Source of the DNA: Sipunculus nudus
Taxonomy: Eukaryota > Annelida > Sipuncula > Golfingiida > Sipunculidae
Assembly (NCBI GenBank): GCA_026874595.1
Contig: CM049320.1
Span: 45,024,714 to 45,088,713, forward strand
DNA length: 64,000 bases
Direction of reading: 5' to 3'
Shown here: positions 46,929 to 59,357 of the stretch, piece after piece
Numbering within the stretch: the first letter of the stretch is position 1
Layout: each line of letters starts with the position of its first letter
Notes under the pieces: generated by a model
What the model was told of the DNA's origin: nothing
The model's database searches: none
The model's input: only the letters and a program-made list of their open reading frames with translations
Position numbers and translations under genes: made by a program

Positions 46929-47359
46929 ACGGATGCATCCAGTTTCTCTTAGCCTTAAATGAAATACAATTGTGTTTCATTCGGATGCTGTGATGATTTT
47001 TAGGGCAGCAGATTGAGTCAACATTCATGACTTTTTTTCATTTTAATGTATTTTGTCTAAAGGGCGTTGCATGTGTATAGCCCATTTGTTTTTGTTTGAG
47101 GGAATGTGCGGATTTTGTGAGGTGGAGTTTTACATGTGTCAGTTATAAGTATGATATTACAAAGCAGTAGGGGCCGACCTGTGTCTGCGGGGGAAAATGA
47201 GATTTAATATAAATGGCAGAACAGAAGTAAAATACTAGCAGCACTGAAAATTCCAAGTTCGATGGAAGTTTTTTTTTAAATATAATGAAATTTATAAGGT
47301 CCCCCTGTTCTTTTAAATGCAGACGAGGGCAAACGGAGCCAAAAATACTCGGTTCTACG
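46929..47359. other. Spacer
   Basis: No gene or structured repeat supported. A minus-strand open frame of 188 codons (47143-47709) crosses from here into the GGCCGCC repeat; its composition follows the repeat. Confidence 0.4.
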
Positions 47360-47575
47360 TCTTTTATTAGTGATAATGGGCCCGGCGGCCGAAATTCGCG
47401 CTCTCCATTCCATACTACGGCCAATATGATGGTTGGCCAAACAGGGTCGATCAGTCCCGATAAATTTGTGGCTCCTTGAGCTGGCGGCCAAAGTAGGCTG
47501 CCACGGGAGCGCTGGCGGCCGAAATGGACATTTGGAGGCCGGCGGCCGATATCAACGGCGGCCGATATGTCCCTA
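47360..47575 (-). repeat. GGCCGCC-rich repeat, right (inverted) copy
   Basis: The reverse complement of this segment aligns with 43577-43780 over about 200 bp with substitutions and small indels. The pair encloses the family 1 element, so they may be arms of a larger foldback element or two independent insertions. Confidence 0.75.
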
Positions 47576-47804
47576 AACCGTGAAATACACACCATCCTCC
47601 TCGATCTCCTTCCAAACCCCGCCCCCAAGTAAACGCCCCACAAAATTAAAACCGACAATAAAGTGGGGGCGAACTGGACCAACTGACACGTTAGAGGAAC
47701 TGATTCCACAAGATCATGAATACGACAAATATATTCGAGCCACTTGTTTTGTTGCTGAAGGTGAGATCATACATGTATTAAATTTTAATAAGGCAGGCCT
47801 TTTT

Positions 47805-48381
47805 CCACTTCTCGGGAGTGGAAATAAGGAATGCTTATTTTCACTCTCTCTGGGGGAGTAGAAAAAATTACCAGGTACATTCAAATTTCTGGCCAGATTT
47901 TTAAAGATGCATAAAAGGTATATTTTTCTGCAAATAGTTACATTTTGTCAATTAGTTTGTTTCATTGTTTTATAGGTTTATATGTGAGGCATGGGAACAT
48001 GTTTGCAGTAGCTTAAATGGAGGGGGGGGGGATATGTTTAGACAACACTTGTTTCCTGGCTTTGTCCTTATCTGTTGATGGTTAGCACCTCATCAGTAGG
48101 GCCAGTCTAGAGTCTGTGTCTCCGGGTGACAGACAAAAGCCAACCCTGACAAAAGCCCATTCTGACACAGGCCCACTGGACAAAAGCCCACCTGACAAAA
48201 ACCCACCACTAAAAGTGCAGACCTGGACAAAAGCCCACCCTTGACTAAAATGTAAAATTAAATAATTTTATCATGTTTTTCTAAAGTTTTCAAATAATTA
48301 TGTATTATTTTCTAAATGTATGTGACATTATATGCTCATAAACATGCTTATATATCTGTAATATATCTGTCTGCAGCTTGC

Positions 48382-48446
<65 letters not shown>

Positions 48447-48546
48447 ATATTTATGACAACACAAAATAACTTAATAAATATCAATGTGATATCTTTTTAA
48501 TTTACAGGAAATATATATCATTATATATTATATAATTGCAATTATA

Positions 48547-48601
<55 letters not shown>

Positions 48602-49413
48602 TACAGTGATCTATAAAGTGATCTATGAAAAATATAAATATAACATATATATTTTCACTTATATATATATATATATATTAGCAAGCTGTAGACAGTTATA
48701 TAAGCATGTATATAAGCACATAAACATATATATAATACTTGTCATTAGAATAAAAAAATTTTACATACATTAGAAAATGATACAGAAGTATATAAAAAAC
48801 TTAAGAAAAACATGATAAAATCATCTAATTATATATTTTAGTCAAGGGTGGGCTTTTGTCCAGGCCTGCACTTTTAGGGATGGGTTTTTGTCCAGTGGGC
48901 TCTTGTCCGGTGGGCCTTTGTCAGGGTGGGCCTTTGCCCTACACCTTCTCCGGTGACAGACTCGTGTTGTCAGGTCTTGGCTTTGTCAGTTAGTGGACAG
49001 GTAAAGTCTAGACAGTTGCACAGGACCATCATTCTGGTTGGCAACTTCATGAATTTATCCAACCACTAGCAGTTTTATCCAAAACCATTTTAATGGTGGA
49101 CTGTGGTGTCAAAATGAGTGAACTGTGTCTGAAAGAAACACAAGAACTACAAAGAATCATAGGATCCATACATGATATGTTGTCACCAGTGTTGGACATT
49201 ACAGGCAGGACAAATAAACATCTTCTATTACATTCTGTACATTCAACAGGGCTGATGAAAATGTATTTCTTAACTTGCAAATATTTAATTTTTCTATAAA
49301 TATTATATATTGGGTGTGGAAATAAGTTTTCTGGAGGTAAACTTCTAGGGTGAATGGAAATAAGCATCCCTATTTCCACTCCCTGGGGAAATGGAAATAA
49401 GCACTTCCTTTTA
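47805..49413. mobile_element. Possible outer TIR element with GAGTGGAAATA-type ends
   Basis: GGGAGTGGAAATAAGGAATG at 47814-47833 is matched on the other strand near 49354-49384 (GGGAGTGGAAATAGGGATGC), and further short copies of GGAAATAAGC lie alongside. The pair encloses the foldback element below. No target duplication found; boundaries are approximate. Confidence 0.4.
48121..48961. mobile_element. Foldback element with (TA)n loop
   Basis: The left arm (about 48138-48385) and right arm (about 48660-48947) are inverted copies. Both carry direct repeats of a GGACAAAAGCCCACC-like word, then CTAAAAGTGCAG, then AT-rich sequence converging on (TA)n tracts at about 48388-48440 and 48550-48590. 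The flanks share CTCCGG(G)TGACAGAC at 48121-48137 and 48948-48961; if TGACAGAC is the target duplication it is 8 bp. The whole could extrude as a long hairpin. No coding capacity. Confidence 0.65.
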
Positions 49414-50142
49414 TTAAATAGGTGACTCGGGTGAGTATTTGAATCCGGTCTACATTAGCGGCAGGGTCTCATCCAAACTTCGGATTTTAATTAACTGAAG
49501 ACTTGGGGTGGCAGTACAAGCTTTTGGGTTCGCATCAATGCTAGTACATACATTGCTAACAGTACTTTTCCTTTTCATATGCTGGGCGAACAGTCATTTA
49601 TCCAAAGTAAGACATAAAGTGACCAGGCATGGATCCAGGATTTTTTGCAGGGAGGGGGTAAACGGGTGTCATGCATAAAAATTGTCTAAAAAAAGGTATT
49701 CGGTTAAGAGCAGGGTGGGGGGGGGTCTCGACCCCAATAACCCCTTGTCAAACATAAGATTTGTCTAAAAAAAGGTCGTTGGTTGAGAGCAGCACAATCA
49801 AACATGCTGGTTCAAACTTCTACCACTAGGCAGTGTGCATGTTGGCCAGGATCACTTCAGTAGTAGAATGAGTATTTATCTTAATTTATTAAAGTTTTCT
49901 CATCAAGCTGTTGCAATAAATAAGTCCTGAGTAGTTATTAAATTAACATGAAATGACCAGTAAAAGATCGTAATTTACCAAAAACAGTGAAGAAGTCAGA
50001 GTTGGATATCAGCATCAACAAGCTTGAATTCACTGATTAAAAGCAGCCAATTACTGTCAAACCCGGGGATAAGTATAAATAATCCTATTCAAGGAATGTT
50101 TTCCTTCACACTAGTATATGTTGATAGGTTGCCCATTAATTG
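49414..50142. other. Spacer
   Basis: AT-rich sequence with two short near-repeats (GTCTAAAAAAAGGT at 49683 and 49764). No gene supported. Confidence 0.4.
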
Positions 50143-53100
50143 TTTTTAGCTCAGCTGACTAAGTCAACTGAGGTATAGGAATGGCGCTTTGTCTGTTGGC
50201 CTTCCGGTTGTCTGGCCGTCTGGTCATCCGTTAGCAGGGCACAAATTGTAACTGCTGGTCCTAGAAACTTCTATGTTTCTATGTGAACATCCAGGGAGGT
50301 CATTAAAAAAATTTCTTGATAACCTGAAATAAGGTCACTGCGACCTATATCCTCCAAGCTATATGGCTGGTAAATACCCCCCCAGAATAATAAAAAATTT
50401 GATACAAACCTCCATTATCTTTATAATTAATGCATGGATTGTCATGAAACTTGCCTTTAATATTGACCATGACTAGTTTTGTCTGTTCCTGAGAAAGTGG
50501 TGGTGCCACCTGTATTTTTTCTTATTTTTACATATATTTTTCTATTTTTTTACTATAAATTGACATCAATCATGTCAGTTTCTCAGCTATGATTCCATCT
50601 AGTGTCCCAAAACCTGGTGTGTTTATTGATCACAAATGGATGCCCATTGTAATCACCCTGTCTGTTTGTTTAGCTGTCTGTCTGTCTGTCCATTCGTCCA
50701 TCCACACAAATTTGTTTTTCTAGATGATAACTCCAGGTTGGATTGACATATGGATTTCAGACATGACTTACACATGGCCCACCACTTAAGAAAGAACCTG
50801 TATGCCTTTTGGGTCAGGAGGTCAAAGTTCAAGGTCACAAGACTCACAAGATTATGGCTGCATTTTAAGCCAGGCTTTTTCATCCCAAACTTTCCATCTT
50901 GCACATTTAGCTAACTTGCCAGTATAGGGAGAGCATCCGCCAACATGACATAATGGGAGGTCCTAGGCAAATGTCCTGGAAAACCTGAAATTAGGTCACT
51001 GTGACATATATTCTGCAGCCTATAGGTTGTCGTATGAACACCCTGGGTGTCAGATGGTGACAAATTGTTTCTGTTAGGCCTAGAATCTTCTTACACAATT
51101 TCCTGGGAGGCCCTAGGCAAATCTTCTTGGAAACCTAAAATTAGGTCATGGTGACATACATTTTGTGAACTTCAAGACAAAAACCTGATTTTGAAACTAC
51201 CGTAAAATCTGTGAAATTTCGTACCTCGATGAATTTTGTACACAGTCTTTCTTCAGTAACCATAATTATTAAAATGACATGTTAAATTTCGAACTGCCGA
51301 TGGTCTGTTACGCCATATTTGACGTTAGCAGGGCTGCCGTGAATGTAACACTGACTTAACCTCACCCTGTTATCTGGTTTTGAACAAGCCTACCGGTCCG
51401 ATCAGTGTGAATGCCATGCTATTGATAATTAACATTAAAAATATCAACATCATATAGAATGTAATTTGACTGAAAACTAAGATTTCTGTTTCAGCGACAA
51501 TAAAAAAAACTTATAATATCTCGATTGTGAGTTGCTTAATTGTCCAGGATGCGAGCAACACGCCGTGAATAACTGGCAGACGTCCATGAAGTTTGACGGA
51601 GGTTGGAAATTGGATAATCAGGATTAACTCTGTAAATGATCTCAAGACCACTAGCTTTACGTGCACGGTAAAGGGGAATTTCCATGTGTAAGCCATGTTC
51701 AAATTGGTCTCTTTCAAGCAAGCTCAGCGCTCCGATGTGTGTGTAATGCCAGTGTTAATCAGTTTGAAAATTAATGCTAATTTCTATTAAAACATTTACA
51801 GTAAATATCTTTAATGTCTCACCAGAACGACTCAGTTTCGAGTACCCGGGCTCCGTATCACCCAACAAACAAGTCACACGAGATCAAACGGTACATCAAA
51901 GCGCTGGCAGACGTTCATGAAGTTTAACGGAGGTTGGATATTTGATATTGGATAATCAGGATCGATTCACTCTTTAAAGGATCTAAAGACCTCTAGTTTT
52001 TTGTGCACCATTAGTGGGGATTTCCATGTGTAAGCCACCTGAAAAACGATCTCTCCGGGCACATCCCCGGATGTCACGCAAGCATGTACGGGTGTCGAGC
52101 TTCATGACAGGATTAAATCCTTCAGATATACTTTTCAGATTCCTTTTCCATACTGATTTTAATATATAATGAACAACACAAGTATAGAAAATAATGTTTT
52201 TATTCATGAAACTTCATGGTTCACACGGATGAACGCAAAATCGGCGAGTGAATACTTGAGGCTCCTATTATCGCCCACTGCCGACAAGGCATCTTAACTT
52301 GTCAAGACCATAATTTTAAAACTGCTGAAATTGATTGTTAAATTTCAGACTCCCACAAATTTAATTATTTTTTTCTGTACAAAATTTCACAGATTTTACG
52401 GTACTGAATGGCAGATGGGCACAAATCATATCTGTTAGGCCTAGAATCTTCTAATTCAATATCCTGGGAGTTCCTTGGCAAATCTCCTCGGAAACGGGAA
52501 ATTAGGTCATGGTGACCAACATTGTGTGACCTTCAGGCCAAAAACAGGATTTTTTGCCCGAAAGGCAGGCAGGGCACATTTTGTATGTGTAAGGCCTAGA
52601 ATTCTTTAATATAACATTCCAAGATGTCCTTTGCAAATGTCTGTGGAAAACTGAAATTAGGTCATGATGACCTATTTTTGTGACCTTTAGGAAAAGAAGT
52701 CCAATAAACACCCAGACAGTCAGTCAGGGCTAACATTGTATCTGTTAGACCTATAATCTTCTAATGTAACATTCTGAGACATCCTTGGCCATTGTCCTTG
52801 GGAAACTGAAATTGTATCCATTAGGCCTAGAATCTTTTAACATGACATTTAGGGAAATCCTTGGCAATTCTCCTTGGAAATCTGAAATTGGATCATGGTG
52901 TCCTATGTTCTGCTAGCTATGGACTAGAAACATGATTTTGAGCACCCAGACAGACAGGGTACAAATTGTATCCATTTTCCTTGTAACCCTCTGTTGTGAA
53001 ATCCAGGGGGGTCCTGGGCAGGTCTCCTATGAATCCTGAAATTTTCATTTTCTGTCCATTTTTTCAACACTGTAACTTTAGCCATAGGCTATTCTCACAG

Positions 53101-53173
53101 ACTATATAACATTAATAAAAAACACATGAGCACCCAGTTATTAGCTGAGCATTATGGCCCATGGGCCACTTGT
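50143..53173 (+). mobile_element. Hairpin-headed tandem-unit element, family 1, copy 2
   Basis: T-run and head hairpin AGCTCAGCTGAC / GTCAACTGAGGT from 50148, a GTCTGGCCGTC tract, then core units with TTAGCAGGGCACAAA, TCCAGGGAGG and a GGTGGTGCCACC palindrome near 50500. The right part is built of diverged ~75-140-bp units with AGGCCTAGAATCTTCTAA and CTTGGAAAACTGAAATTAGG-like words. It ends TTAGCTGAGCATTATGGCCC, a CCATGGGCC half-palindrome, then CTTGTTT at 53168-53174. A Tc1/mariner-type element is inserted at 51200-52401. Only 6 bp separate its end from copy 3. Confidence 0.6.
51200..52401. mobile_element. Tc1/mariner-type TIR element with TA target duplication
   Basis: The left end, CCGTAAAATCTGTGAAATTT, is matched on the other strand at the right end over the same 20 bases; the similarity continues GTAC. 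TA flanks both ends (51198-51199 and 52402-52403). At 1202 bp the length suits a Tc1/mariner element, but the interior has no open transposase. It instead has an internal direct duplication of ~150 bp (about 51572-51720 and 51902-52055). Probably non-autonomous. Confidence 0.68.
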
Positions 53174-53179
53174 TTACAA

Positions 53180-55978
53180 TTTTTAGCTCAGCTGACTATA
53201 AGTCATCTGAGCTATAGTCATGGTCCTTTGTCCGTAGTCCGTCCGGCCGTTAACAGGGCACATTTTAAAACCGTTGGACCTATGAATCCTAAATTTTGCA
53301 TACCATTAGATGTTCCCAAAATCTCCTACCATACCAAACATTGGGTCATTAGGACTTGGTTCCTTCGAGATATTAAGGAAAAACCTCCGTTTTCCATAAA
53401 AAAGCCATAGTTACACTTCAAGGCTGCCTAATATCAAAACCACTGATCTGTTCTTGGTCATATTTAGTATTCATATTCTTCCATACATTTTCTATGAACA
53501 CACCAAAAATTAGGTCAGTATTGGGTATTATTTTGAAGTTATGGGCCCAAATATAATGCAATTTAAAAAAAATCAGGAAATATATTTACTCACCTAACAT
53601 GAGAATTGCTGTAGCTGGCGACTTTTTTTCAGGAGTATAACTTTATTTCATCAGGATTCAATTATTTACCCAAAATTAGATCTGAATTTTGCAAATTTTT
53701 CAAGTTATTAGCATAAATAAAAAATTAATACCTTAAATTTTGTCCAAATTTTGGAATGGCACATTTTTTCTCTGTAAGCACTGTTGATTTAATTTTCACA
53801 GCATATATACATAAGGATTTAATCTTTTAAAATCTGAAATTTCAAAGGAATTGATCAAAAAGAGTAGCTTATATTCAAGTTTTCATACACCAAGTGTTGT
53901 TTACATCTGGCCCACCCAGTAGAACAGCCATCACTTGCATTATGTAACCCGCCCCAGGCAGCTTGCCTCAGGCTCAGCTTGGCCACTACTAGCAGGCTTC
54001 CTCTCTGCCCTGCACTCCCCCCCCCCCCCAGATGGTGCATTAACTAGATGAATCTTATAATTTTCTGTATTTTATTTTATTCATGGGTATGCTACATTTT
54101 AGATTTTGTATTGTACCACCAGGGTTACAATGATTAAAGTGCACATTTAATAGTGTCCACAAAGTGGTGTATTGCTATGAAAGTGTGGATGTTCATCAGA
54201 TAAGTAATTCCTTACTTCAGAAGAGTAAAAACTTCACCAGGTGTGAAATTGACTATTAATTCCAGTAATAAATTGTAGCTGAGATTGTTATTAGCATAAT
54301 GATATTGTTTGTCCCTCATTCAACCAAAAGTGTGTATACTTTATTTGAAAAGATGTTTTTATTTTATCAAATTTACTGAATATTTTATTTTATTTTGGTG
54401 AATAAAATTAAGCATGTACTGAAAACTCCAATGTGCAAAACTTTTTAATAGTGATTCAAGGAATAATCTTGTAGATGCCATGTTGTGGCATTATTTTCTT
54501 TTAAATTCAGTTTAAACATTTGTGATTAAAAAATAATAAGATATATGTGTATGCATAATATGATCCAATATGAGCTACACTCTGGATATATAATAATTGC
54601 AATTTAGAATTCTAATATTTTAACTTATATTTTTAGTTGTTTTATTACAAATTTATAAAACTTGTAAATAAAAAAAATGAATCAGATTTAAAACTATTAA
54701 TGGAAAGAGTGGATATGCTAAAAAAATAGGCTTATATATAAACTTAAATGCATTATTCCCTTGAAAGTGAAATAAATGTATTAGTCCACTCTGTCCACTT
54801 GCCTGTCCATCTGTAAATTTTTTATATGCATCACAGTATCTCAAAACTTTTACTGTTTCCTCTATATAGTTCCTATGTACATGCCAGTAATTTAGTCAGT
54901 ATTATATAATTTAAAAAAGTTATAATTTAAAAATATATTTTTAGAAAAAATTAAATACATCTTTGTTTCTATTAAATATCTATTTTCATGCTTCAGGACT
55001 GCCGAATATCAAAACCACTCATCTGGTTTTCTTTATATTTAACATAAATATTCCTCTGTATAACTTAAATTTTGCCCAAGTTTGACCATGGCATGTTTCT
55101 TTCTTGTAAGAACATTTGATTTACTTTTCACAGTCGATATATATAGATTTAATCTGTTAAATTCTGAAATTTCAAAGTAAAAGCTTAAAAATTGTTCTAG
55201 TTATTGAAGTTTTTCTGAGGCTCTAATGTATTTTCATTTTGAACCTCCAGACCAGCCATGTCTGGTCCCTACAGCCTTGTCTGGGTAAACTTATTAGTGA
55301 TGCAACACTGCTGTCACAAATGTAGAATCACATGGCTACCCTTACCTCCCCCCGCCCCCCCCCCCTCCCGATATGTTGTATTAGTTACATACTTTAATTG
55401 CATTGCTGTTTCTGATCCAATGTATACAACTTTTCCTGAATCAAGTGTTATTTTCCGATATTTATTATTTTGCAAATTTAAAAAATATATTTAAGAAAAA
55501 ATAAATACATCTGTGTATATAAAGTGATGTTGACTGAGCAGATTAACTGTAAATGTTGATGCAATTTATAATTGTTAATCAACTTAAATTTTCATCATGA
55601 ATAAAACTTTTTTTTACCTGTAAGATTAAATTTTGTATCCTGTATGTTTATGCAAGGGTGTTGTAACTTTCCTCACTCCCTGCCACTGAGTATTTGTTTA
55701 GTAGTTAAACTCTTATATTATATGTTCTGCTTATAAGTTTTATTTCCAAGTCAAAATCTGTGTGACAATAGTACTCCATTTGTTAATAAAATAAATGAAA
55801 TCAGTCCTCTTCCCTGTCTTCAAAGGTACTATCAAAATCATACATTAGCTAAACAACAACAACTCATAATACAGCTTATATTTATTACCACACAAAACCA
55901 GCATGTGCCTCATTTTAAAATCATGTTTTTTATCATATGTAACAGCTGAGCGCCGTGACCCATAGGTCCCTTGTTTTT
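53180..55978 (+). mobile_element. Hairpin-headed tandem-unit element, family 1, copy 3
   Basis: Head hairpin AGCTCAGCTGAC / GTCATCTGAGCT from 53184, GTCCGTAGTCCGTCCGGCCG, then GTTAACAGGGCACA. The core has two diverged long units (about 53270-54030 and 54780-55370), each with a segment containing ATATCAAAACCACT and ending in a C-rich tract. It ends CAGCTGAGCGCCGTGACCC, then CTTGTTTTT at 55970. Short open frames are not gene-like. Confidence 0.55.
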
Positions 55979-56278
55979 CTCTATTATTGAGACCTTTAAA
56001 GATTCGGTCATCTGTTAACAGGGCACAAATCGTAAAGACTGATCCTAGAATCTTCTATCTTGACATGCAGGGAGGCCTATAAAAAGTCTCCTTGGAAACC
56101 TGAAATTAGGTCACTGTTCCCCATAGCCTCTGAGCTATGGGGCTTTGAAGTACCCCCCAGAATAATGGAAATTTGATACAAAAACTCAAGTATCTGAACA
56201 ACTAATGAATTGAATGAATGAATGGATTGTAATGTTTCATCAGTTTCTACAGACTCGTGGGGCCGCCTGTATTTTTTT
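55979..56278 (+). repeat. Family 1 core unit, partial
   Basis: One core unit (GTTAACAGGGCACAAATCGT through a GTGGGGCCGCC-type palindrome and T-run) without a head. It continues after the inserted 56279-57797 element at 57800-58360, so the array was split by that insertion. Confidence 0.6.
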
Positions 56279-57797
56279 ATGCCCCCACCACAAAGTGGCC
56301 GGGGCATATAGTTTTACCCATGTCCGTCATTCCGTCATTCAGTCATTCCGAAATCAAACAGTTGTACGGACTTTTTTTTGAATGCCTGCAGATATTGGCC
56401 TGATTTTTGGTGTGTGGGCAGATAATGACCAGTTACAGATAGAGTTCGCGTTTCGTCCCGGTTGACCTACTTTTGACTGTTTTACAGGTCCTAAACTTAG
56501 AAAATTTCATGAAAAATAGAAATTTTCATGACAAATACACATGTACGGACTTTTTTCCGCAATGCCTGCAGATATTGGCCTGATTTTTGGTGTGTGGGCA
56601 GATAATGACCAGTTACAGATTGAGTTCGCATTTCGTCCCGGTTGACTTACTTTTGACCATTTTACGGCTCCTAAACTTAGAAAAATTCATGAAAAATAGA
56701 AATTTTCATGACAAATACACATGTACAGCAGTTTTTAGCCCTCAGCTCATAGGCTGATGGGCTATTGTCGTCACCCAAGCTGTCCGTCTGTCCATCTGTC
56801 TGTCCGGTGTCTGTCCGTCTGTCCGTCCGTTCCGCGTCTGTTAACTTTTACCTTGTGAGCGGGATATCTCTAAAAGGATTCACCGTTGGAATTTTTATTT
56901 CATCAGTGAAGATGTATATTGATAAAATCTCGGTCAAGTTCGAAGATGGGTGACCTTGACCCATTTTTCTACATTTTAGAGCTGATTATAGAAAAACACT
57001 CAGAAGTTTATATATCAGGAACCATTGTGTGGATTTTCACAAAACTTACTATGATCATTGGGACTGATGGTCTGTATGTGCTGCACAATTTTGGTGGCGC
57101 TACCAGCAATTTCTGATTTTTTAATGAAATTTTATCAGATTTTTTCAATTTTGGCCTTTTGTGCAGGATATCTCCAAAGGTATTCAACACAGGAACTTCA
57201 TTTCTTCAGTGCTATTGCATTATATTTACAAAATCTTGGTCAAGTTCAAAGATGGGTGATCTTGACCTACTTTTCAAGGTCACAGAACTTAGTATAGAAA
57301 AAAACTTAGGAGCTTAATTCTCAGGAAGCATTTGGTGGATTGTTATGAAACATGGTATATACCTCTCCAATTTAAATTTATAAATGATTATCAACTTTTG
57401 CTAATATTCTAGTTTCGCAATGCAATGCTTACAGATACTGGCCTAATGTTTGGTCTGTGGGCGCATAATGACCACTTACAGATCGAGTTCGCGTTTCGTC
57501 CCAGTTAACCTATTTTTCACCATATGACAGATCCTGAACATAGAAAATTTCATGAAAGACAGAAATTTTCATGAAAATGCACATATATGGACTTTTTTCA
57601 CAATGCCTGCAGATACTGGCCTGATTTTTGGTGTGTTGCTTGATAATGACCCTTTACAGATCGAGTTTGCATTTTGCCCTTGTTGACCTACTTTTGACCA
57701 TACAACACTTCCTGAACTTAAAAAATTTTACAAAATTTAACAAATGTTGTTAATTTTCCCCAGGCGGGGGCATTTTTAGTCGTTCCAACACATCTAG
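56279..57797 (+). mobile_element. ATGCCCCC-headed tandem-unit element, inserted in a family 1 array
   Basis: Head hairpin ATGCCCC..CCAC AAA GTGG..GGGGCAT at 56279-56304, then a GTCCGTCATTCC tract. The core is four ~180-bp tandem units starting near 56363, 56542, 57413 and 57590, each containing GCCTGCAGATATTGGCCTGA-like and AGTTCGC-TTTCGTCCC-like words. The tail GGCGGGGGCAT (ending 57772) is inverse to the head; the element then ends at CTAG 57794-57797 followed by a T-run. A further element (56732-57411) interrupts the core between units 2 and 3. Confidence 0.65.
56732..57411 (+). mobile_element. AGCCCTCAGC-headed element nested in the ATGCCCCC element
   Basis: T-run, then head hairpin AGCCC-T-CAGC / GCTG-AT-GGGCT at 56737-56763, then a GTCCGTCTGTCC-rich tract and two ~270-bp core units (GGATATCTC...GGTCAAGTTC-AAGATGGGTGA near 56870-56955 and 57170-57260). 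It ends TATTCTAG followed by TTT near 57408-57414. It separates units 2 and 3 of the host element, which orders the insertions in time. Confidence 0.55.
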
Positions 57798-58360
57798 TTT
57801 TTTTTTTTAATGATTTTTTTCCTGTTTTTGGGACCTTTAAAGATGTGGTCATCTGTTAACAGGGCATTAATCATAATGACTAGATATAGAATCTTGTATC
57901 TTGACATGCATTGAGGCCCATAATTAATCTCCTTGTAAACCAGAAATTAGGTGTCTGGCACCCAATTTTGTCTGAGCTATGGGGCTCAGAAATACTCCCA
58001 AGAATAACTAAAAATTTGATACAAAAGCTCTAGTATCTGAACAACTGATACATTGATCACTATGATTTTTTGCATGCATTTTCATCCTGGAGTGTTTCAT
58101 CAGTTCCTGCAAACTGGTAACACCACCTGGATTTTTTAAAAAAGTTTACATATTTTCTCTCTTATTATTTAGACCTTCAAGGATGTAGTTATCTGTCAAC
58201 AGGGTACCAATCGTAATGACCCGGACCTAGAATCTTCATTCTTGATACACAGGGAGACCCATGAAAAATCTCCCTGGAAACCTTTAATTAGGTCTCTGTT
58301 ATCATAGTTATGTATCAGTTCTTGCAGACTGGTGGCACCACCTGGATTTTTTAAAATGTT
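57798..58360 (+). repeat. Family 1 core units, continuation
   Basis: Two diverged units, each with GTTAACAGGG-like, TTGATACAAAAGCTC-like and GGTGGCACCACC-like words. They lie downstream of the insertion at 56279-57797 and have no head of their own. Confidence 0.55.
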
Positions 58361-58365
58361 TAGCA

Positions 58366-59357
58366 ATTTTTAGCTCAGCTAACTGTAAGTCATCTAAGCT
58401 ATAGTAGGGCCCATTGTCCGTTGTCAGTCCGTCTGTCCGTCCGTAGATGTGGCACATTTTGAAACCGTAAGACCTAGGAATTCAAAATTCAGCATAATGT
58501 TAGATGTCCCCAAGATCTCTTACCAAGCTGAAAACTGGGTCTTTGCAACTCTGTTCCTTTGAGAAATTTAGGAAAAACTTCAATTTTTTATTAAAAACCT
58601 ATTTTCACACTTCAGGACTGCCTTATATCAAAACCACTCATCTGTTTTTCCTCATATTTACCATAAATATTCCTCTATATAGTTCCTATGTACATGCCAG
58701 AAATTAAGTCTGTTAAGTATAATTTCTTTAAGTTATGGGCCCTTACATAAGGGACTTTGTAAAAAATCAGGACAAATATTTACTCACTTAAGGCCAAAAA
58801 AAATTAAAGGTATGGTTCTCAGGCACCGCCCGCATCAAAACTTTTTATTTTGATTTTCAATATAAATTTTCCAATTATGAGCTGCTGCCGCTCCGAAATT
58901 TCTTTCAAGAAGATCAAACCATACAATTTCCTTTGTTTTGTAGTGCTTTTACTTATTTAGCAAAATAAAACTGTTATTTTCTTGCTTTACCCTTATCATT
59001 TGACATTTTTATCGAAACATACCAAAAAATTTAAAATAAAAAAAGCGCCCGCCCACATTGATTTCTGAAAAAAAGTATGAAGTATCTGAACAACTAATGC
59101 AGAGATCATTATGATTCATTGCATGGATATTGTGTTTTTATTAGTTTCTGCAGACTGGTGGAACCACCTGTATTTTTTTTTAAAGTTTACTTTTTTTTAT
59201 CTGCTTTTGAGATATAAATACAGTCACAATCTTGACCTGTTGGTTAATCTGTTTAATGCTTCAGTTGAATGGGTATATACTACCATTCAGATGATAAAAT
59301 TTCCTTTTGCGAATCGCTTCCCAGTCAGCTGAGTGTCATGACCCATGGGTCACTTGT
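58366..59357 (+). mobile_element. Hairpin-headed element, family 1, copy 4 (short)
   Basis: T-run and head AGCTCAGCTAAC / GTCATCTAAGCT from 58371, GTCCGTCTGTCCGTCCG, then a core like copy 3 (ATATCAAAACCACT at about 58627) and one GGTGGAACCACC palindrome near 59156. It ends CAGCTGAGTGTCATGACCC and the 14-bp palindrome TGACCCATGGGTCA (about 59339-59352), then CTTGTT. Confidence 0.55.

Noticed and set aside
47143-47709. 188-codon minus-strand frame
   Set aside because: Its middle is the GGCCGCC-rich repeat, whose low stop-codon density makes long frames expected; no domain recognised.
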